The notes under the pieces were generated by a model. The model did no database searches and was not told where the DNA came from. It was given only the letters and a program-made list of their open reading frames with translations. The position numbers and the translations under genes are program-made. Positions 7,767 to 16,461 of a DNA stretch of 64,000 nt are shown here, piece by piece (positions within the stretch are counted from its first letter, which is position 1; the number at the start of each line of letters is the position of its first letter). Source of the DNA: Chimaeribacter arupi (lineage in GTDB: Bacteria > Pseudomonadota > Gammaproteobacteria > Enterobacterales > Enterobacteriaceae); assembly GCF_002858805.1 (NCBI RefSeq), contig NZ_PJZI01000005.1, positions 100,451 to 164,450 of the forward strand, given 5' to 3'.

Positions 7767-8867
7767 GTGAAGAACCTTTCTCCGGGAATAAAACACGATA
7801 TCCATTTGGGGCTGTGCTGCCTGCCGGCGATTGTGCTGATTTTTATGGCAGGCTACGGCATGAACCTGATGCAGGGAGCCAGCATTATGGCCAGCGGTGC
7901 GTTGACACTGGCGTTCGGGGCCAATAAAACCTGGGAAGGCTCGTCGTTTATGCTGCTGCTGACTACCGCTGCCGGGGTGAGCGTCTCATCATTTTTAGGT
8001 TGTCTGGCCGGCGACGTGCTGCCGCTCTATATCGCCGGGGCCGTGCTTTATGCCGGTGCCTACGCAATGCTGGCCGGGATCGGCGGCGGCCTTTGGTGGT
8101 CACTGCTGCAATGCGCGATTGCCTACCTGATCTCCGGTTACTTTGCCGGGTCGGTGGGCCATGCGGCATTGCGGGCGGCTCTGGTCGGTGCGGGCGCGCT
8201 GTTGCAGGTTCTCTGTGTCTCGTTGCTGTTCAGCCAGATACGCTTCCAGTTCCAGGATTTCACCCGCCTGTCGTGGCGCGTGTTTCTCCGGCAGGCCACG
8301 CATAAATACCGGCAGAAAATCCATCTGCAAGGATCGGTGATTTTCGCCATGCTGACCATGTGCCTGGCACTGGTACTGGTAGAAACCTATCAGGTGAAAA
8401 ACGGCTACTGGGCAGGTATGACAATGCTGCTCTGTTTGCGCAGCCATTTCCGGGAATCGTTGCTGCGCGTACCGGCCAGAATTGCCGGGACACTCTCCGC
8501 CAGCCTGGCCGCGCCCTTTCTGCTCGCGCATCTCGACTCGCCCCGTCTGCTGGCGCTGGGGTTTATCGTCTCAGGTTATCTGGCGTTTACCTATTCCTAT
8601 ACCCTGATCACCAAATCCTATTTTGTGTTCACCTTTTTCGTGACGCTGATGGTGATTTGTATGCTGTCACTGTTTGGGGTGGCCCAGGAGAATGTGGCCG
8701 TGGAGCGGCTGATCGCCACTGCCCTCGGCGGCGGCTTTGCGTTGCTGGCGATTTTACTGACCTGGCTGTTCACCGAGTTTCATGTCATGAAGAAACTCAG
8801 AAGCCATGTGCCGAGGTTCACTTTTTCGCCCCCGGCCATGCGGAAAACACCCCAGAAGCCGCGCTAA
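7767..8867 (+). CDS. FUSC-family inner-membrane protein
   Basis: Membrane protein of the fusaric-acid-resistance-like (FUSC) group, 366 aa, linked to export of aromatic acids in better-studied members. The start is GTG at 7767 because an in-frame stop lies directly upstream and no other start fits; GGAGA lies about 10 bp before it. Two bundles of hydrophobic segments (roughly residues 13-155 and 190-340) are separated by a short polar stretch near YRQKIHLQGS, which is the usual half-repeat plan. The long cytoplasmic domain of AaeB-type members is absent, so this is a short version. No partner membrane-fusion gene is adjacent. Confidence 0.8.
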   Translation: MKNLSPGIKHDIHLGLCCLPAIVLIFMAGYGMNLMQGASIMASGALTLAFGANKTWEGSSFMLLLTTAAGVSVSSFLGCLAGDVLPLYIAGAVLYAGAYAMLAGIGGGLWWSLLQCAIAYLISGYFAGSVGHAALRAALVGAGALLQVLCVSLLFSQIRFQFQDFTRLSWRVFLRQATHKYRQKIHLQGSVIFAMLTMCLALVLVETYQVKNGYWAGMTMLLCLRSHFRESLLRVPARIAGTLSASLAAPFLLAHLDSPRLLALGFIVSGYLAFTYSYTLITKSYFVFTFFVTLMVICMLSLFGVAQENVAVERLIATALGGGFALLAILLTWLFTEFHVMKKLRSHVPRFTFSPPAMRKTPQKPR

Positions 8868-8877
8868 AGGCCGGCGG

Positions 8878-9645
8878 TTATTTGCTCCCGGCGATCAGCA
8901 CCTCGATGCCCTTCTCCTGTAACTGCGTCACCAGTGCCGGGGCGATGTCGCTGTCTGTGATCAGCACATCCACCGAGGCCAGTTGGCAGACCACGTTAGG
9001 GCTTTTGCGCCCGAATTTGGAGGAGTCCACCAACAGCACAATTTTCTGCGCGGCACGGCACATAGCCTGGCTAACGGCGAACACTTCATTAAAGGTGGTG
9101 ACGCCCGCGGCGAGATCCACGCCATCGGCCCCGATAAACAGCTTATCGAAACTGAAATGGCTGAACGCCGTTTCCGCCAGGCTGCCGTGGAAAGAGGCGG
9201 AGGTTTTGCGGTAGGTGCCGCCCGGCATTAAAATCACCTGATCGTTTTCCAGCTCGACCAGCTCGTTAACGATGCTCAGGCTGTTGGTCATCACCGTAAT
9301 GTTATTGAAGCGCGCCAGGTGCGGCACCATCTGCAATACGGTGCTGCCCGCGTCAAAAATCAGCGAATCCCCTTCGTTAATCAGCCCGGCGGCCAGGGCG
9401 GCAATCTGTTTTTTCTTATCAGTGTTAATCAGCGTCTTGCGGTCAATCGGCTGGTCACCTTCATCACGGTTCAGCATCACCCCGCCGTAGGTGCGGATCA
9501 CCGCCCCTTCCTGCTCCAGAAACGACAGATCCTTACGGATGGTGGTGCCGGTGGTGTTGAAATGGGCGGTTAACGCCTCCACGGTGACGCGGCCTTTTTG
9601 CTGAAGGTATTCCAGGATTTGAGCCTGGCGCTGTTTTGGTTTCAT
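8878..9645 (-). CDS. srlR: Sorbitol operon repressor SrlR (GutR), DeoR family
   Basis: DeoR-family repressor of the glucitol/sorbitol operon, 255 aa, close to the E. coli length. The N-terminal winged helix-turn-helix begins [20 protein letters not shown] and contains [25 protein letters not shown]; the C-terminal sugar-phosphate-sensing domain shows [10 protein letters not shown] and [13 protein letters not shown]. It is the last gene of the srl run, after gutM, as in E. coli. A 15-bp palindrome identical in its arms to one upstream of srlA lies in the 94-bp gap before it. In E. coli gutQ follows srlR; here a convergent FUSC gene sits 10 bp beyond the stop instead. Confidence 0.95.
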   Translation of the reverse strand: MKPKQRQAQILEYLQQKGRVTVEALTAHFNTTGTTIRKDLSFLEQEGAVIRTYGGVMLNRDEGDQPIDRKTLINTDKKKQIAALAAGLINEGDSLIFDAGSTVLQMVPHLARFNNITVMTNSLSIVNELVELENDQVILMPGGTYRKTSASFHGSLAETAFSHFSFDKLFIGADGVDLAAGVTTFNEVFAVSQAMCRAAQKIVLLVDSSKFGRKSPNVVCQLASVDVLITDSDIAPALVTQLQEKGIEVLIAGSK

Positions 9646-9721
9646 AAGGAAGTCCTTTCATCTTTTCAGTGTGTTCCTTTATCATCCCGAACGGCTGAAA
9701 ACGTGACGCAAAAGGAATAGT

Positions 9722-9736
9722 CTTTCAAAATGAAAG
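9722..9736. promoter_or_regulatory. Candidate SrlR operator, gutM-srlR gap
   Basis: Perfect palindrome CTTTCA-AAA-TGAAAG, same arms as at 13092-13106 upstream of srlA. The recurrence at two points of the srl locus suggests SrlR binding; this is inference, since no footprint is known to me. Confidence 0.55.
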
Positions 9737-9739
9737 GTA

Positions 9740-10102
9740 TCATCTCTTATTTGAAATAGCTAACGCCAGCGCATTGCACATTGCCTGATTCTGCGGAAAA
9801 AGCGCCGGCGGGTCGATCTGCGCTAACGCCATTCCTGCCAGTTCAGGCAAGGGTTGGGGGGCTGAAAATACTGTCAGCCCTTTCATGGCGAAACTGCCGT
9901 TGACCCTATCATCTTCATCCAGGCTGATCGCCACCAGCACCCTGGGTGAAAAGCGCCCGCCGGCCCGGCCGATGCCTACCCTGCCCTGGGCAGCCAATTG
10001 GTCAAACGCGCGGTTAAAACGCCGGAGCTGCACCCAGCCGAGAAAAACCTGCCCCAGCCAGGCGACCACCGCCAGTGAAATTAAAAGATTGACTGAAGCC
10101 AT
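9740..10102 (-). CDS. gutM: Sorbitol operon activator GutM
   Basis: GutM-type regulator, 120 aa, the positive factor for the glucitol operon in E. coli. It begins with a hydrophobic segment (LISLAVVAWLGQVFLGWVQL) and then the conserved FNRAFDQLAAQGRVGIGRAGGRFSPRVLVAI region. Its position between srlD and srlR matches E. coli. The stop lies four bases from the candidate SrlR operator at 9722-9736. Confidence 0.9.
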   Translation of the reverse strand: MASVNLLISLAVVAWLGQVFLGWVQLRRFNRAFDQLAAQGRVGIGRAGGRFSPRVLVAISLDEDDRVNGSFAMKGLTVFSAPQPLPELAGMALAQIDPPALFPQNQAMCNALALAISNKR

Positions 10103-10151
10103 CCGTTACCTCCACGTTGGCCCCGGCCGCCTGCACGGCCGGGGCGGACGA

Positions 10152-10931
10152 TCAGAACATTACCTGCCCGCCGGTGATATTGATGGACTGCCCGGTACAG
10201 TAGGAGGCTTTATCGCTGGTGTAGAACAGCAGGACATTGAGCACATCCTGGTAATCACACCCGCGTTTGAGCGGCACCTTGTCCACATAATATTGTTCCA
10301 CCTGATCCGGTTGCAGGCCGAGTTTGTCGGCATATTGCGGGATCAGCGACTGGAACATCGGCGACTTCAGCAGGTTCCCCAGCATCAGGGAGTGCACGGT
10401 AATGCCGTAGTCCGCCAGGTCGAGCGCCAGTGACTGCGTCAGCCCCACGCCGCCGAATTTGGCCGCGCTGTAACCGGCGTTGTGCTTGCTGCCGACCTTG
10501 CCGGATTTGGAGTTAATCTGGATGATGCGCCCGGCCACGCCGTCCCGGATCATCAGCTTCGAGAATTCACGCGCGCAGAGGAAATACCCCACCAGATTGA
10601 CCTGCAACGAGAGGTCAAAATCATTGAGCGCGAATTGCGTGATCGGCGCGGCTCTGGCGATGCCGGCGCTGTAAACCAGCGCGTTAACCTGCCCAAAGTG
10701 CCTGTCCACTGCCTCAGCCAGCGCCATCACGCTCTGCTCATCGGTCGCGTCTACCCTGAAGCCTGCCGCGCGGCCCTCGCCGTAACGGCCATTAATCCGG
10801 TCTGCTACCTCACGCGCATTGGCGACATTCAGATCGGCCACGGCAACCTTATACCCGGCTTCCGCCAGCCCTTCGCTTAAAAAGGCGCCCAGTGTCTGAC
10901 CACCCCCGATAACCACTGCAACCTGTTCCAT
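10152..10931 (-). CDS. srlD: Sorbitol-6-phosphate 2-dehydrogenase
   Basis: NAD-dependent dehydrogenase that converts sorbitol 6-phosphate to fructose 6-phosphate in the cytoplasm. Short-chain dehydrogenase fold, 259 aa from ATG 10931, which follows AGGAGAGCAGTG and matches the E. coli length. The cofactor loop GGGQTLGAFL is at residues 10-19; the catalytic Ser and the Y-x3-K pair lie in INSKSGKVGSKHNAGYSAAK. Long stretches such as HSLMLGNLLKSPMFQSL and the end TGQSINITGGQVMF are near identical to the E. coli enzyme, making this a firm call. Confidence 0.96.
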   Translation of the reverse strand: MEQVAVVIGGGQTLGAFLSEGLAEAGYKVAVADLNVANAREVADRINGRYGEGRAAGFRVDATDEQSVMALAEAVDRHFGQVNALVYSAGIARAAPITQFALNDFDLSLQVNLVGYFLCAREFSKLMIRDGVAGRIIQINSKSGKVGSKHNAGYSAAKFGGVGLTQSLALDLADYGITVHSLMLGNLLKSPMFQSLIPQYADKLGLQPDQVEQYYVDKVPLKRGCDYQDVLNVLLFYTSDKASYCTGQSINITGGQVMF

Positions 10932-10941
10932 CACTGCTCTC

Positions 10942-11307
10942 CTAGTCACTGACTACACGGAATGTCTGGCCGGGTATGACCGTCGCGGGCACTTGCCCCG
11001 CCACGTGGATCATCCCCGGAAATTCTGCCTGCGCGGCGCCATCAAAGCGCAGGGTGATATGCCCCAGCTCGCGCAGATTCTCTGCGGCCACGTCACCGAT
11101 GGCCGTCACCGGCCAGCTCTGCTCGCCAATGGAAAGCTGTGCCCCGACGCCAATCTCACCGGTGTTAATCACCGGGCGGTGAATAAAGCAGTACTCGGCC
11201 ACCTCCTGCGGTGCGCCCTCGCCAAAGGTGATCAGGAACGCCTCTTCCAATGACGCCTCTGCGCAGGCACCGACGGCAATGAAGGTTGATTCATAAAGGG
11301 TTGTCAT
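10942..11307 (-). CDS. srlB: Sorbitol-specific PTS enzyme IIA
   Basis: Cytoplasmic phospho-carrier IIA(Gut), 121 aa, passing phosphate from HPr to the IIB domain of SrlE. Two adjacent ATG codons are possible; I use 11307 (MTTLYESTF), better spaced from AAGGAAAC and matching the E. coli protein. The block EYCFIHRPVINTGEIG carries the candidate active-site histidine, and LRELGHITLRFDG is conserved. It lies 12 bp after the srlE stop and 10 bp before srlD. Confidence 0.94.
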   Translation of the reverse strand: MTTLYESTFIAVGACAEASLEEAFLITFGEGAPQEVAEYCFIHRPVINTGEIGVGAQLSIGEQSWPVTAIGDVAAENLRELGHITLRFDGAAQAEFPGMIHVAGQVPATVIPGQTFRVVSD

Positions 11308-11319
11308 CATGTTTCCTTG

Positions 11320-12402
11320 TTATTGGTAAATGAAGCCGGAGACGGCCCACGCCAGCAATACCGCCGGCGCGCCGGTCAGGAAGCGGCCGACCAGCACCGA
11401 CGGCACGCCAACGCGCACGGTGTCCTGTTTGGCATCTGCCAGCGACAGGCCGACCGGGATGAAATCGCACGACGCCTGGGCGTTAATCGCAAACAGAGCG
11501 GGCAGCGCCAGATGGGGTGGGATGGTGCCCTGGGCGATTTGCACGCCGACCAGCACCCCAATCACCTGGGCGATCACTGCGCCGGGGCCAAGGAACGGCG
11601 AAAGCAGCGGGAAAGAGCAGATCAGCGCCAGTGTCACCAGCCCGACCGGGCTGTTGGCCAGCGGGGTCAGCCCGTGGGCAATGAAATCCCCGAGGCCGGA
11701 CGCCATGATGATGCCGATCAGCGCGGAGACGAACGCCATAAACGGCAGGATGGTTTTGAGCACCGTATCAATGGTTTCCCGGCCCGCCTGGAAAAATACT
11801 GCCACCACCGAACCCATGCCCATGCCGACTTTCGCCAGCAGGCCGTCGCTCTGTTCGGTGATCTTTTTCGTGGTGTCATACTCTTTATGCGTGCCGCGGT
11901 CGGGGTTATGCGTGCCGCGGTCGGGGTTATGCGTGCCGCGGTCGGGGTTATGCGTGCCGCGGTCAGGATTATGCGTGCCGCTGTCGGAAGCCGCAGCGGC
12001 AGCCGGTTGCACCGGGGCCGCTGCGCCCTCTTGCGCCGCGCTTTCGCGGATATCGTTCGGTTTCACGCCGGAGACATAGATGTCTTCAGTAATAAACTGC
12101 GCCAGTGGCCCGGATTTGCCGGTCGCATGGATGTTCACGGTGGGAATGCGGCGCTTCGGGTAAAGGCCGCAGCGCAAGGTGCCGCCGCAGTCAATCACCG
12201 CCACCCCGATCTCCTCTGCCGCGGGTTCCCCCTCTTTAAAGCCGTCTACCGCCTCCCAACCGGTCAGCGCACGCAGGCGGTCAACAATCGCCGGGCGGGT
12301 ACCGGCGGTGACATACACAATCTTTTTGCCGGGTGTCACGGTCAGGCAAAGGGGGCCGCCCCAACCGCTCTCACCTTTATGAATCTCAATAACCTTAGCC
12401 AT
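11320..12402 (-). CDS. srlE: Sorbitol-specific PTS enzyme IIBC with repeat-expanded linker
   Basis: Membrane component of the sorbitol PTS carrying the IIB phosphorylation domain and part of the IIC channel; works with SrlA and SrlB. The IIB domain (to about residue 125) contains [21 protein letters not shown] with the phosphocysteine region. The C-terminal membrane part (about 175-360) includes [14 protein letters not shown] and ends SGFIYQ as in E. coli. At 360 aa it is about 40 residues longer than the E. coli protein. The extra length sits in the inter-domain linker: an Ala/Pro stretch followed by tandem heptapeptides DRGTHNP, encoded by 21-bp DNA repeats (11887-11991). The reading frame is intact, so the linker should be tolerated. 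Confidence 0.95.
   Translation of the reverse strand: MAKVIEIHKGESGWGGPLCLTVTPGKKIVYVTAGTRPAIVDRLRALTGWEAVDGFKEGEPAAEEIGVAVIDCGGTLRCGLYPKRRIPTVNIHATGKSGPLAQFITEDIYVSGVKPNDIRESAAQEGAAAPVQPAAAAASDSGTHNPDRGTHNPDRGTHNPDRGTHNPDRGTHKEYDTTKKITEQSDGLLAKVGMGMGSVVAVFFQAGRETIDTVLKTILPFMAFVSALIGIIMASGLGDFIAHGLTPLANSPVGLVTLALICSFPLLSPFLGPGAVIAQVIGVLVGVQIAQGTIPPHLALPALFAINAQASCDFIPVGLSLADAKQDTVRVGVPSVLVGRFLTGAPAVLLAWAVSGFIYQ
11887..11991 (-). repeat. 21-bp tandem repeat inside srlE
   Basis: Four tandem copies of ATGCGTGCCGCGGTCGGGGT-T (units starting 11887, 11908, 11929 and 11950; the last has two changes) and a diverged fifth to 11991. In the srlE frame each unit encodes a [11 protein letters not shown] heptapeptide. 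Unit length is a multiple of three, so gain or loss of units keeps the frame. Confidence 0.95.
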
Positions 12403-12426
12403 ACCACCTCCGGGAATTAACGGGAA

Positions 12427-12975
12427 TTACAGGCGCACCTGACGATCCAGCTGGATGCGCATCTTGCGTTCAAACAGTGTGGTGGTGAGGTCAGTGACCC
12501 AGCCGCGGAAGAAGTTCATCACCATGCCTACCAGCAGGTAGCTCACGGCCAGCGGCCCAAGCGGCAGATGCAGTGCGGTCAGGCCGTTGGCGATGCCGAG
12601 GTAAACAAACAGCTCACCGGGGTTGATGTGGGGAAACAGGCCGTTCATCGAATGGCAGCTATAAGAGGCCGCCGCGTAATAACTTGGTTTGTATTTCTCC
12701 GGCATGAATTTGCCGAGGCTGAGCGTCATCGGGTTACAGAACACAAAGGTGCCGATGACCGGCAGGAACAGATACCGTGATACCGGGTTTCCGGCACAGC
12801 GCTGCGCCAGCGTCTCAATCCTGCGCTGGCCGACAAACACAATCAGCGCATTCATGATAACCAGCAGGCTTATCAGCAGCGGCAGGATGCCGGTGACCAT
12901 GCCGACAAACACATCGCCTCCCTTCTGGAACAGGCCGATAAACCACTCGGCGCCCTGGGTAATGCTTTCTATCAT
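12427..12975 (-). CDS. srlA: Sorbitol-specific PTS enzyme IIC2
   Basis: Integral membrane part of the sorbitol PTS, 182 aa. Hydrophobic spans include [27 protein letters not shown] and [15 protein letters not shown]; conserved motifs [47 protein letters not shown] match the E. coli IIC subunit closely. ATG at 12975 follows GAAGGAGAATAAAA. First gene of the operon; srlE begins 24 bp after its stop. Confidence 0.95.
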   Translation of the reverse strand: MIESITQGAEWFIGLFQKGGDVFVGMVTGILPLLISLLVIMNALIVFVGQRRIETLAQRCAGNPVSRYLFLPVIGTFVFCNPMTLSLGKFMPEKYKPSYYAAASYSCHSMNGLFPHINPGELFVYLGIANGLTALHLPLGPLAVSYLLVGMVMNFFRGWVTDLTTTLFERKMRIQLDRQVRL

Positions 12976-13057
12976 TTTTATTCTCCTTCACGGGGGTAGA
13001 GACAGAGAACGTTCTGGCATTCACTGTGATAGAAAAATAGCCGATAACATTTAGTTA

Positions 13058-13079
13058 AAAAGATAATTGGATCACAAAA
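13058..13079 (-). promoter_or_regulatory. Candidate CRP site for srl
   Basis: On the minus strand TTTTGTGATCCAATTATCTTTT contains a good TGTGA half and a poor second half. Cyclic-AMP control of sorbitol genes is known in E. coli, so a site here is expected, but the match is only half. Confidence 0.35.
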
Positions 13080-13091
13080 AGAAAGATAAAA

Positions 13092-13106
13092 CTTTCAATG
13101 TGAAAG
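13092..13106. promoter_or_regulatory. Candidate SrlR operator upstream of srlA
   Basis: Perfect palindrome CTTTCA-ATG-TGAAAG, about 117 bp upstream of srlA. The same arms recur in front of srlR (9722-9736). Confidence 0.55.
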
Positions 13107-13357
13107 ATATTGGTGAGTTTATTGCGGGTGAGGGGGTACTTTCCGGGAGTGTAAACGGGAAAAATATCTTTTTATTTGAAAGGAAAAAGCAGGGTTTCTT
13201 TGAAAGCTCCGTGTGTTTTTGTCAACGCAGGAGACGATTTTTAAGCAACGCAGGGAGCGCTTTTGCCTACCCTGCCCTCTGTTGTCGCTTTACCACTTTC
13301 ATACCGCATAAAAACGTGCACTTTACCGATGTAATATTCATTTACACCTCAAAAACC

Positions 13358-13376
13358 AATGCGTATTATTCGCATT
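13358..13376. promoter_or_regulatory. Candidate Fur box upstream of fhuE
   Basis: AATGCG-tattatt-CGCATT is a perfect 6-7-6 inverted repeat of the sort accepted as a Fur box, 112 bp before the fhuE start. Iron control of fhuE is known in E. coli. Confidence 0.5.
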
Positions 13377-13488
13377 CGCTTTATCGCAGGTGGCTGGGGG
13401 CCGGCCATGTCTGCGTGACGGCGGAACTTTCACAGGGAATTACTCCAGCAACGTAAGTAAAACAATAATTTATTGAGGAATAAGAAGA

Positions 13489-15654
13489 ATGGTGGCACAT
13501 CCAGCGGTGACGCGTGCAGGTAATCCGGTTCACGCCCGGCGGGGCAGCAAATGCTTTCCGCTTTCCGTTATCTCCCTGTTGATCTCTGCATCGTTTACGT
13601 TTGCGCACGCAGCAGATGACACCCTGGTGGTCACCGCACAGGATGAGAGCGGGAGCAGCACCGGCAGCAGCCAACAGGATTACAGCGTGCCGATCACCAG
13701 CGCCGGGACCAAAATGTCGATGGTACCGCGTGATATCCCGCAGTCGGTCAGCATCATCAGCCAGCAACGGATGCAGGACCAGGATTTGCAAACCATCGGT
13801 GAGGTGATGACCAACACCACCGGCATCACCGCCAGCAATATTGACTCCGACCGCTCTGATTACTATTCGCGCGGTTTCCTGATCAACAACTACCTGTTTG
13901 ATGACATCCCGACCACCATCAGTAACCTGTGGAACTTTGGCGACGCCGGTTCAGACACCGCCATCTACCAGCGTATTGAAGTGGTGCGCGGCGCGACCGG
14001 CCTGATGACCGGTACCGGCAACCCGTCGGCCGCCATCAATATGGTGCGCAAACATGCTGACAGCCGTGAATTCAAGGGATCGGTCTCCGGCAGCTACGGC
14101 AGCTGGGACAAACAGCGCCTGGTCACTGACCTCTCCGCGCCGCTGACGGAGTCCGGCAATGTGCGCGGGCGGGTGATCGCCGGCTATCAGGACAATGACA
14201 CCTGGCTGGACCGCTACCATACCCGGAAAAAATTCCTGTACGGCACTATAGATGCCGACCTTACCGAGTCTACTACCCTGTCTCTGGGCTATGACTACCA
14301 GGAAAGCAAAACCGATGACCCAACCTGGGGCGGCCTGCCGACCTGGTACAGCGACGGCAGCCGCACCCATTATGACCGTGAAACCAACCCGGCACCGGAC
14401 TGGAGCTACTCCAACCACGAGTCGAAAAAAGTCTTTGCTGACCTGACCCACCGTTTCAGTAACGGCTGGCAGGCGCGCGTGAACGGCACCCATGCGGAAA
14501 GTGATTTTGATTCCAAGCTGATGTACGCCTCCGGGTTCCCGGACAAAACCACCGGCAGCGGCGTGAACGCCTACGGCGGCTGGAACAAAGGCAAGCGTAA
14601 AGTGGACTCCGTGGACACCTACGCCACTGGGCCGTTTGAGCTGTTTAACCGTACCCATGAGCTGATGGTCGGCGGCAGCTACAGCCGCCAGAACAACCAC
14701 TACTACAACTCACAGTCGATGCTCAGCGAAGCGGATATCGGCAACTACAACCAGTGGAATGGCTCGGTGGCCGACCCGGTGTGGAGTGACTGGGTTGATT
14801 ATTCGAACGATACCATCCGGCAGAAATCCTTGTACGCAGCGACCCGCCTGTCGCTGACCGATCCGCTGTCGCTGATCGTGGGCGCACGTTACACCGGCTG
14901 GCGTGCCGAAGGCTCGACCGCCACCAGCGACAAGAGTGACGTCACGCCGTATGCCGGGCTGGTGTATGACATCAACGACACCTGGTCCGCCTATGCCAGC
15001 TACACCTCGATCTTCCAGCCGCAGACCGTGCGTGACAGCGGCGGCAGCTACCTGGATCCGGTGACAGGCAAAAACTACGAAGCCGGGTTGAAGGCTGACT
15101 GGTATAACGGCCGCCTCACCGCCTCCTTTGCTGTGTTCCGCATCGAGCAGGACAACGTGGCGCAAAGCGAAGACACCTACATCCCCGGCACCACCGAAAC
15201 CGCCTACCGCGCGGTGGACGGCACGGTCAGCAAGGGCGTAGAGTTTGAAGTGAACGGCGCGCTGACAGACCGCTGGCAGATGACGTTCGGCGGCACCCGC
15301 TATGTTGCTGAAGACAGCGACAATAACGACATTAACTCGTTCCTGCCGCGCACCTCACTGAAACTCTTTACCCGTTACCAGCTGCCGATGCTGCCGGACC
15401 TGACAGTGGGCGGCGGGGTGAACTGGCAGAACCACACCTGGGAAGAGGCGGCCGGCCCGCTGGGCACCCAACGCGCCGATCAGGGCAGCTATGCGCTGGT
15501 GAGCCTGTTTGGCCGTTACCAGGTCACGCGCCAGTTCTCTGTGCAGGCCAACGTCAACAACCTGTTTGACAAGACCTATTACGACTACCTGGCCCCGTAC
15601 GCCGTGTATGGCGCGCCGCGCAGCGTTTCTGTGACAGCGAACTATTCGTTCTGA
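13489..15654 (+). CDS. fhuE: TonB-dependent coprogen/rhodotorulate receptor FhuE
   Basis: Outer-membrane receptor for ferric hydroxamate siderophores of the coprogen/rhodotorulic-acid type, 721 aa. A signal peptide ends near residue 42 (SFTFAHA), followed by a TonB-box-like DTLVVTA. The plug domain (about 65-190) carries SAGTKMSMVPRDIPQSVSIISQQRM and VEVVRGATGLMTGTGNPSAAINMVRKHA, nearly identical to E. coli FhuE; the 22-strand barrel ends NNLFDKTYYDYLAPYAVYGAPRSVSVTANYSF with a terminal Phe. Preceded by GAGGAATAAGAAG. No transport genes are adjacent; FhuBCD elsewhere would be needed. Confidence 0.93.
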   Translation: MVAHPAVTRAGNPVHARRGSKCFPLSVISLLISASFTFAHAADDTLVVTAQDESGSSTGSSQQDYSVPITSAGTKMSMVPRDIPQSVSIISQQRMQDQDLQTIGEVMTNTTGITASNIDSDRSDYYSRGFLINNYLFDDIPTTISNLWNFGDAGSDTAIYQRIEVVRGATGLMTGTGNPSAAINMVRKHADSREFKGSVSGSYGSWDKQRLVTDLSAPLTESGNVRGRVIAGYQDNDTWLDRYHTRKKFLYGTIDADLTESTTLSLGYDYQESKTDDPTWGGLPTWYSDGSRTHYDRETNPAPDWSYSNHESKKVFADLTHRFSNGWQARVNGTHAESDFDSKLMYASGFPDKTTGSGVNAYGGWNKGKRKVDSVDTYATGPFELFNRTHELMVGGSYSRQNNHYYNSQSMLSEADIGNYNQWNGSVADPVWSDWVDYSNDTIRQKSLYAATRLSLTDPLSLIVGARYTGWRAEGSTATSDKSDVTPYAGLVYDINDTWSAYASYTSIFQPQTVRDSGGSYLDPVTGKNYEAGLKADWYNGRLTASFAVFRIEQDNVAQSEDTYIPGTTETAYRAVDGTVSKGVEFEVNGALTDRWQMTFGGTRYVAEDSDNNDINSFLPRTSLKLFTRYQLPMLPDLTVGGGVNWQNHTWEEAAGPLGTQRADQGSYALVSLFGRYQVTRQFSVQANVNNLFDKTYYDYLAPYAVYGAPRSVSVTANYSF

Positions 15655-15682
15655 TCCCCTGAAAAGCACCTTTCAATAAAAA

Positions 15683-15707
15683 GGGTTCCAGCCATGTGCT
15701 GGAACCC
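15683..15707. terminator. Strong hairpin after fhuE
   Basis: GGGTTCCAGC-CATGT-GCTGGAACCC is a perfect 10-bp stem 29 bp past the fhuE stop. The T-run is on the minus-strand side (TTTTTATTG), so by sequence it best terminates leftward transcription, although its position suits fhuE. Confidence 0.6.
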
Positions 15708-15937
15708 GCTTCGAATGCCTCGCCCTGATACCTGCTCAGGTCGACGGCTCCGCAAGTTGTTTTATCACCTACAACAATGCATGACTGACGCATTTCATTC
15801 CTTCCTTATATAAAAAATCTGAAAGCGGTTTTTTTGTTAATCATGCAGCATTTTTATGCAATAAAGCCTCTAAAAAGTAAGGGTTATTACTGTATTATGC
15901 CTCCAATGATAACCTTTTATTTAATAAGGAATTGATG

Positions 15938-16459
15938 ATGGCAAGAGCACTGGCCTGTCTTGGCGATAAAACAAGTTACGGGAAAATTATTTCTGCCACC
16001 GCAACCTGTTTTGAAGGAAATAAGGCTATAGCCCGAACAGGCGACAAGGCATCATGCAGCAAGTGTAACGGGTACTTTGACATCCTCGCTTCCGCGCAGG
16101 ACTGGTCAGAAGAAGGTAAAGCATATGTCGCCACGGGTGACAGAGTGCTGTGTCGTTGTCCTGATCACTATGTTTACGGTTCAACCACACAGTTTACCAG
16201 TACAGGAACTGGCGCCCTGACCTCCCGCAATACCAGCCAATCATCCATACCGGCACAGCAGGCACAAGACGCCACCGCCCGGAACTGTATTCGTTTTCAG
16301 TGCTCCGGTGATGATGGCCAGTTAATGGCTGATTGCCGCTACACCCTGATATTCCCTGATGGGCGATCTGAAGCGGGCATTACTGATGAACAAGGGGTAA
16401 CAAAATGGCATTTTGCTGAATCTGCTGAAAATATTAACTTGCATATATTAATGGACTAA
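15938..16459 (+). CDS. PAAR-domain type VI secretion spike protein
   Basis: Cone-shaped tip protein that caps the VgrG spike of a type VI secretion system and carries cargo. I use ATG 15938 (MARALACLGDKT), spaced 7 bp from AAGGA; an ATG 3 bp earlier is also possible. The PAAR domain covers residues 1-85 with repeated turns GDKTSYGKIISA, ARTGDKASCSKC and VATGDRVLCRCPDHYVYG. The C-terminal part (about 105-173) contains DGRSEAGITDEQGVTKWHF, a small beta domain that resembles the extension in the VgrG fragment at 18.3 kb and may be a cargo adaptor. AT-rich compared with flanks. The cargo gene begins 3 bp after its stop. No T6SS structural genes are in the window. Confidence 0.85.
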   Translation: MARALACLGDKTSYGKIISATATCFEGNKAIARTGDKASCSKCNGYFDILASAQDWSEEGKAYVATGDRVLCRCPDHYVYGSTTQFTSTGTGALTSRNTSQSSIPAQQAQDATARNCIRFQCSGDDGQLMADCRYTLIFPDGRSEAGITDEQGVTKWHFAESAENINLHILMD

Positions 16460-16461
16460 TT

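Larger units (their letters stand above)
12976..13488. other. Regulatory region between divergent srlA and fhuE
   Basis: About 510 bp with no convincing gene. It carries the srl promoter, a SrlR-type palindrome (13092-13106), a candidate CRP half-site (13058-13079) and, nearer fhuE, a Fur-like inverted repeat (13358-13376). The + strand frame at 13067-13456 has no ribosome site and low-complexity composition, so I do not call it. Confidence 0.7.

Noticed and set aside
11887..11991. CRISPR-like array in srlE
   Set aside because: Repeats are directly tandem without spacers and encode an in-frame heptapeptide.
11317..12420. Long + strand open frame opposite srlE
   Set aside because: Antisense shadow of a conserved gene in GC-rich DNA; the product is arginine/histidine/glutamine-rich low-complexity sequence with no domain.
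13067..13456. Open frame of 129 codons between srlA and fhuE
   Set aside because: No ribosome site, atypical composition, and it covers the SrlR-type palindrome and the Fur-like repeat; best explained as non-coding regulatory DNA.
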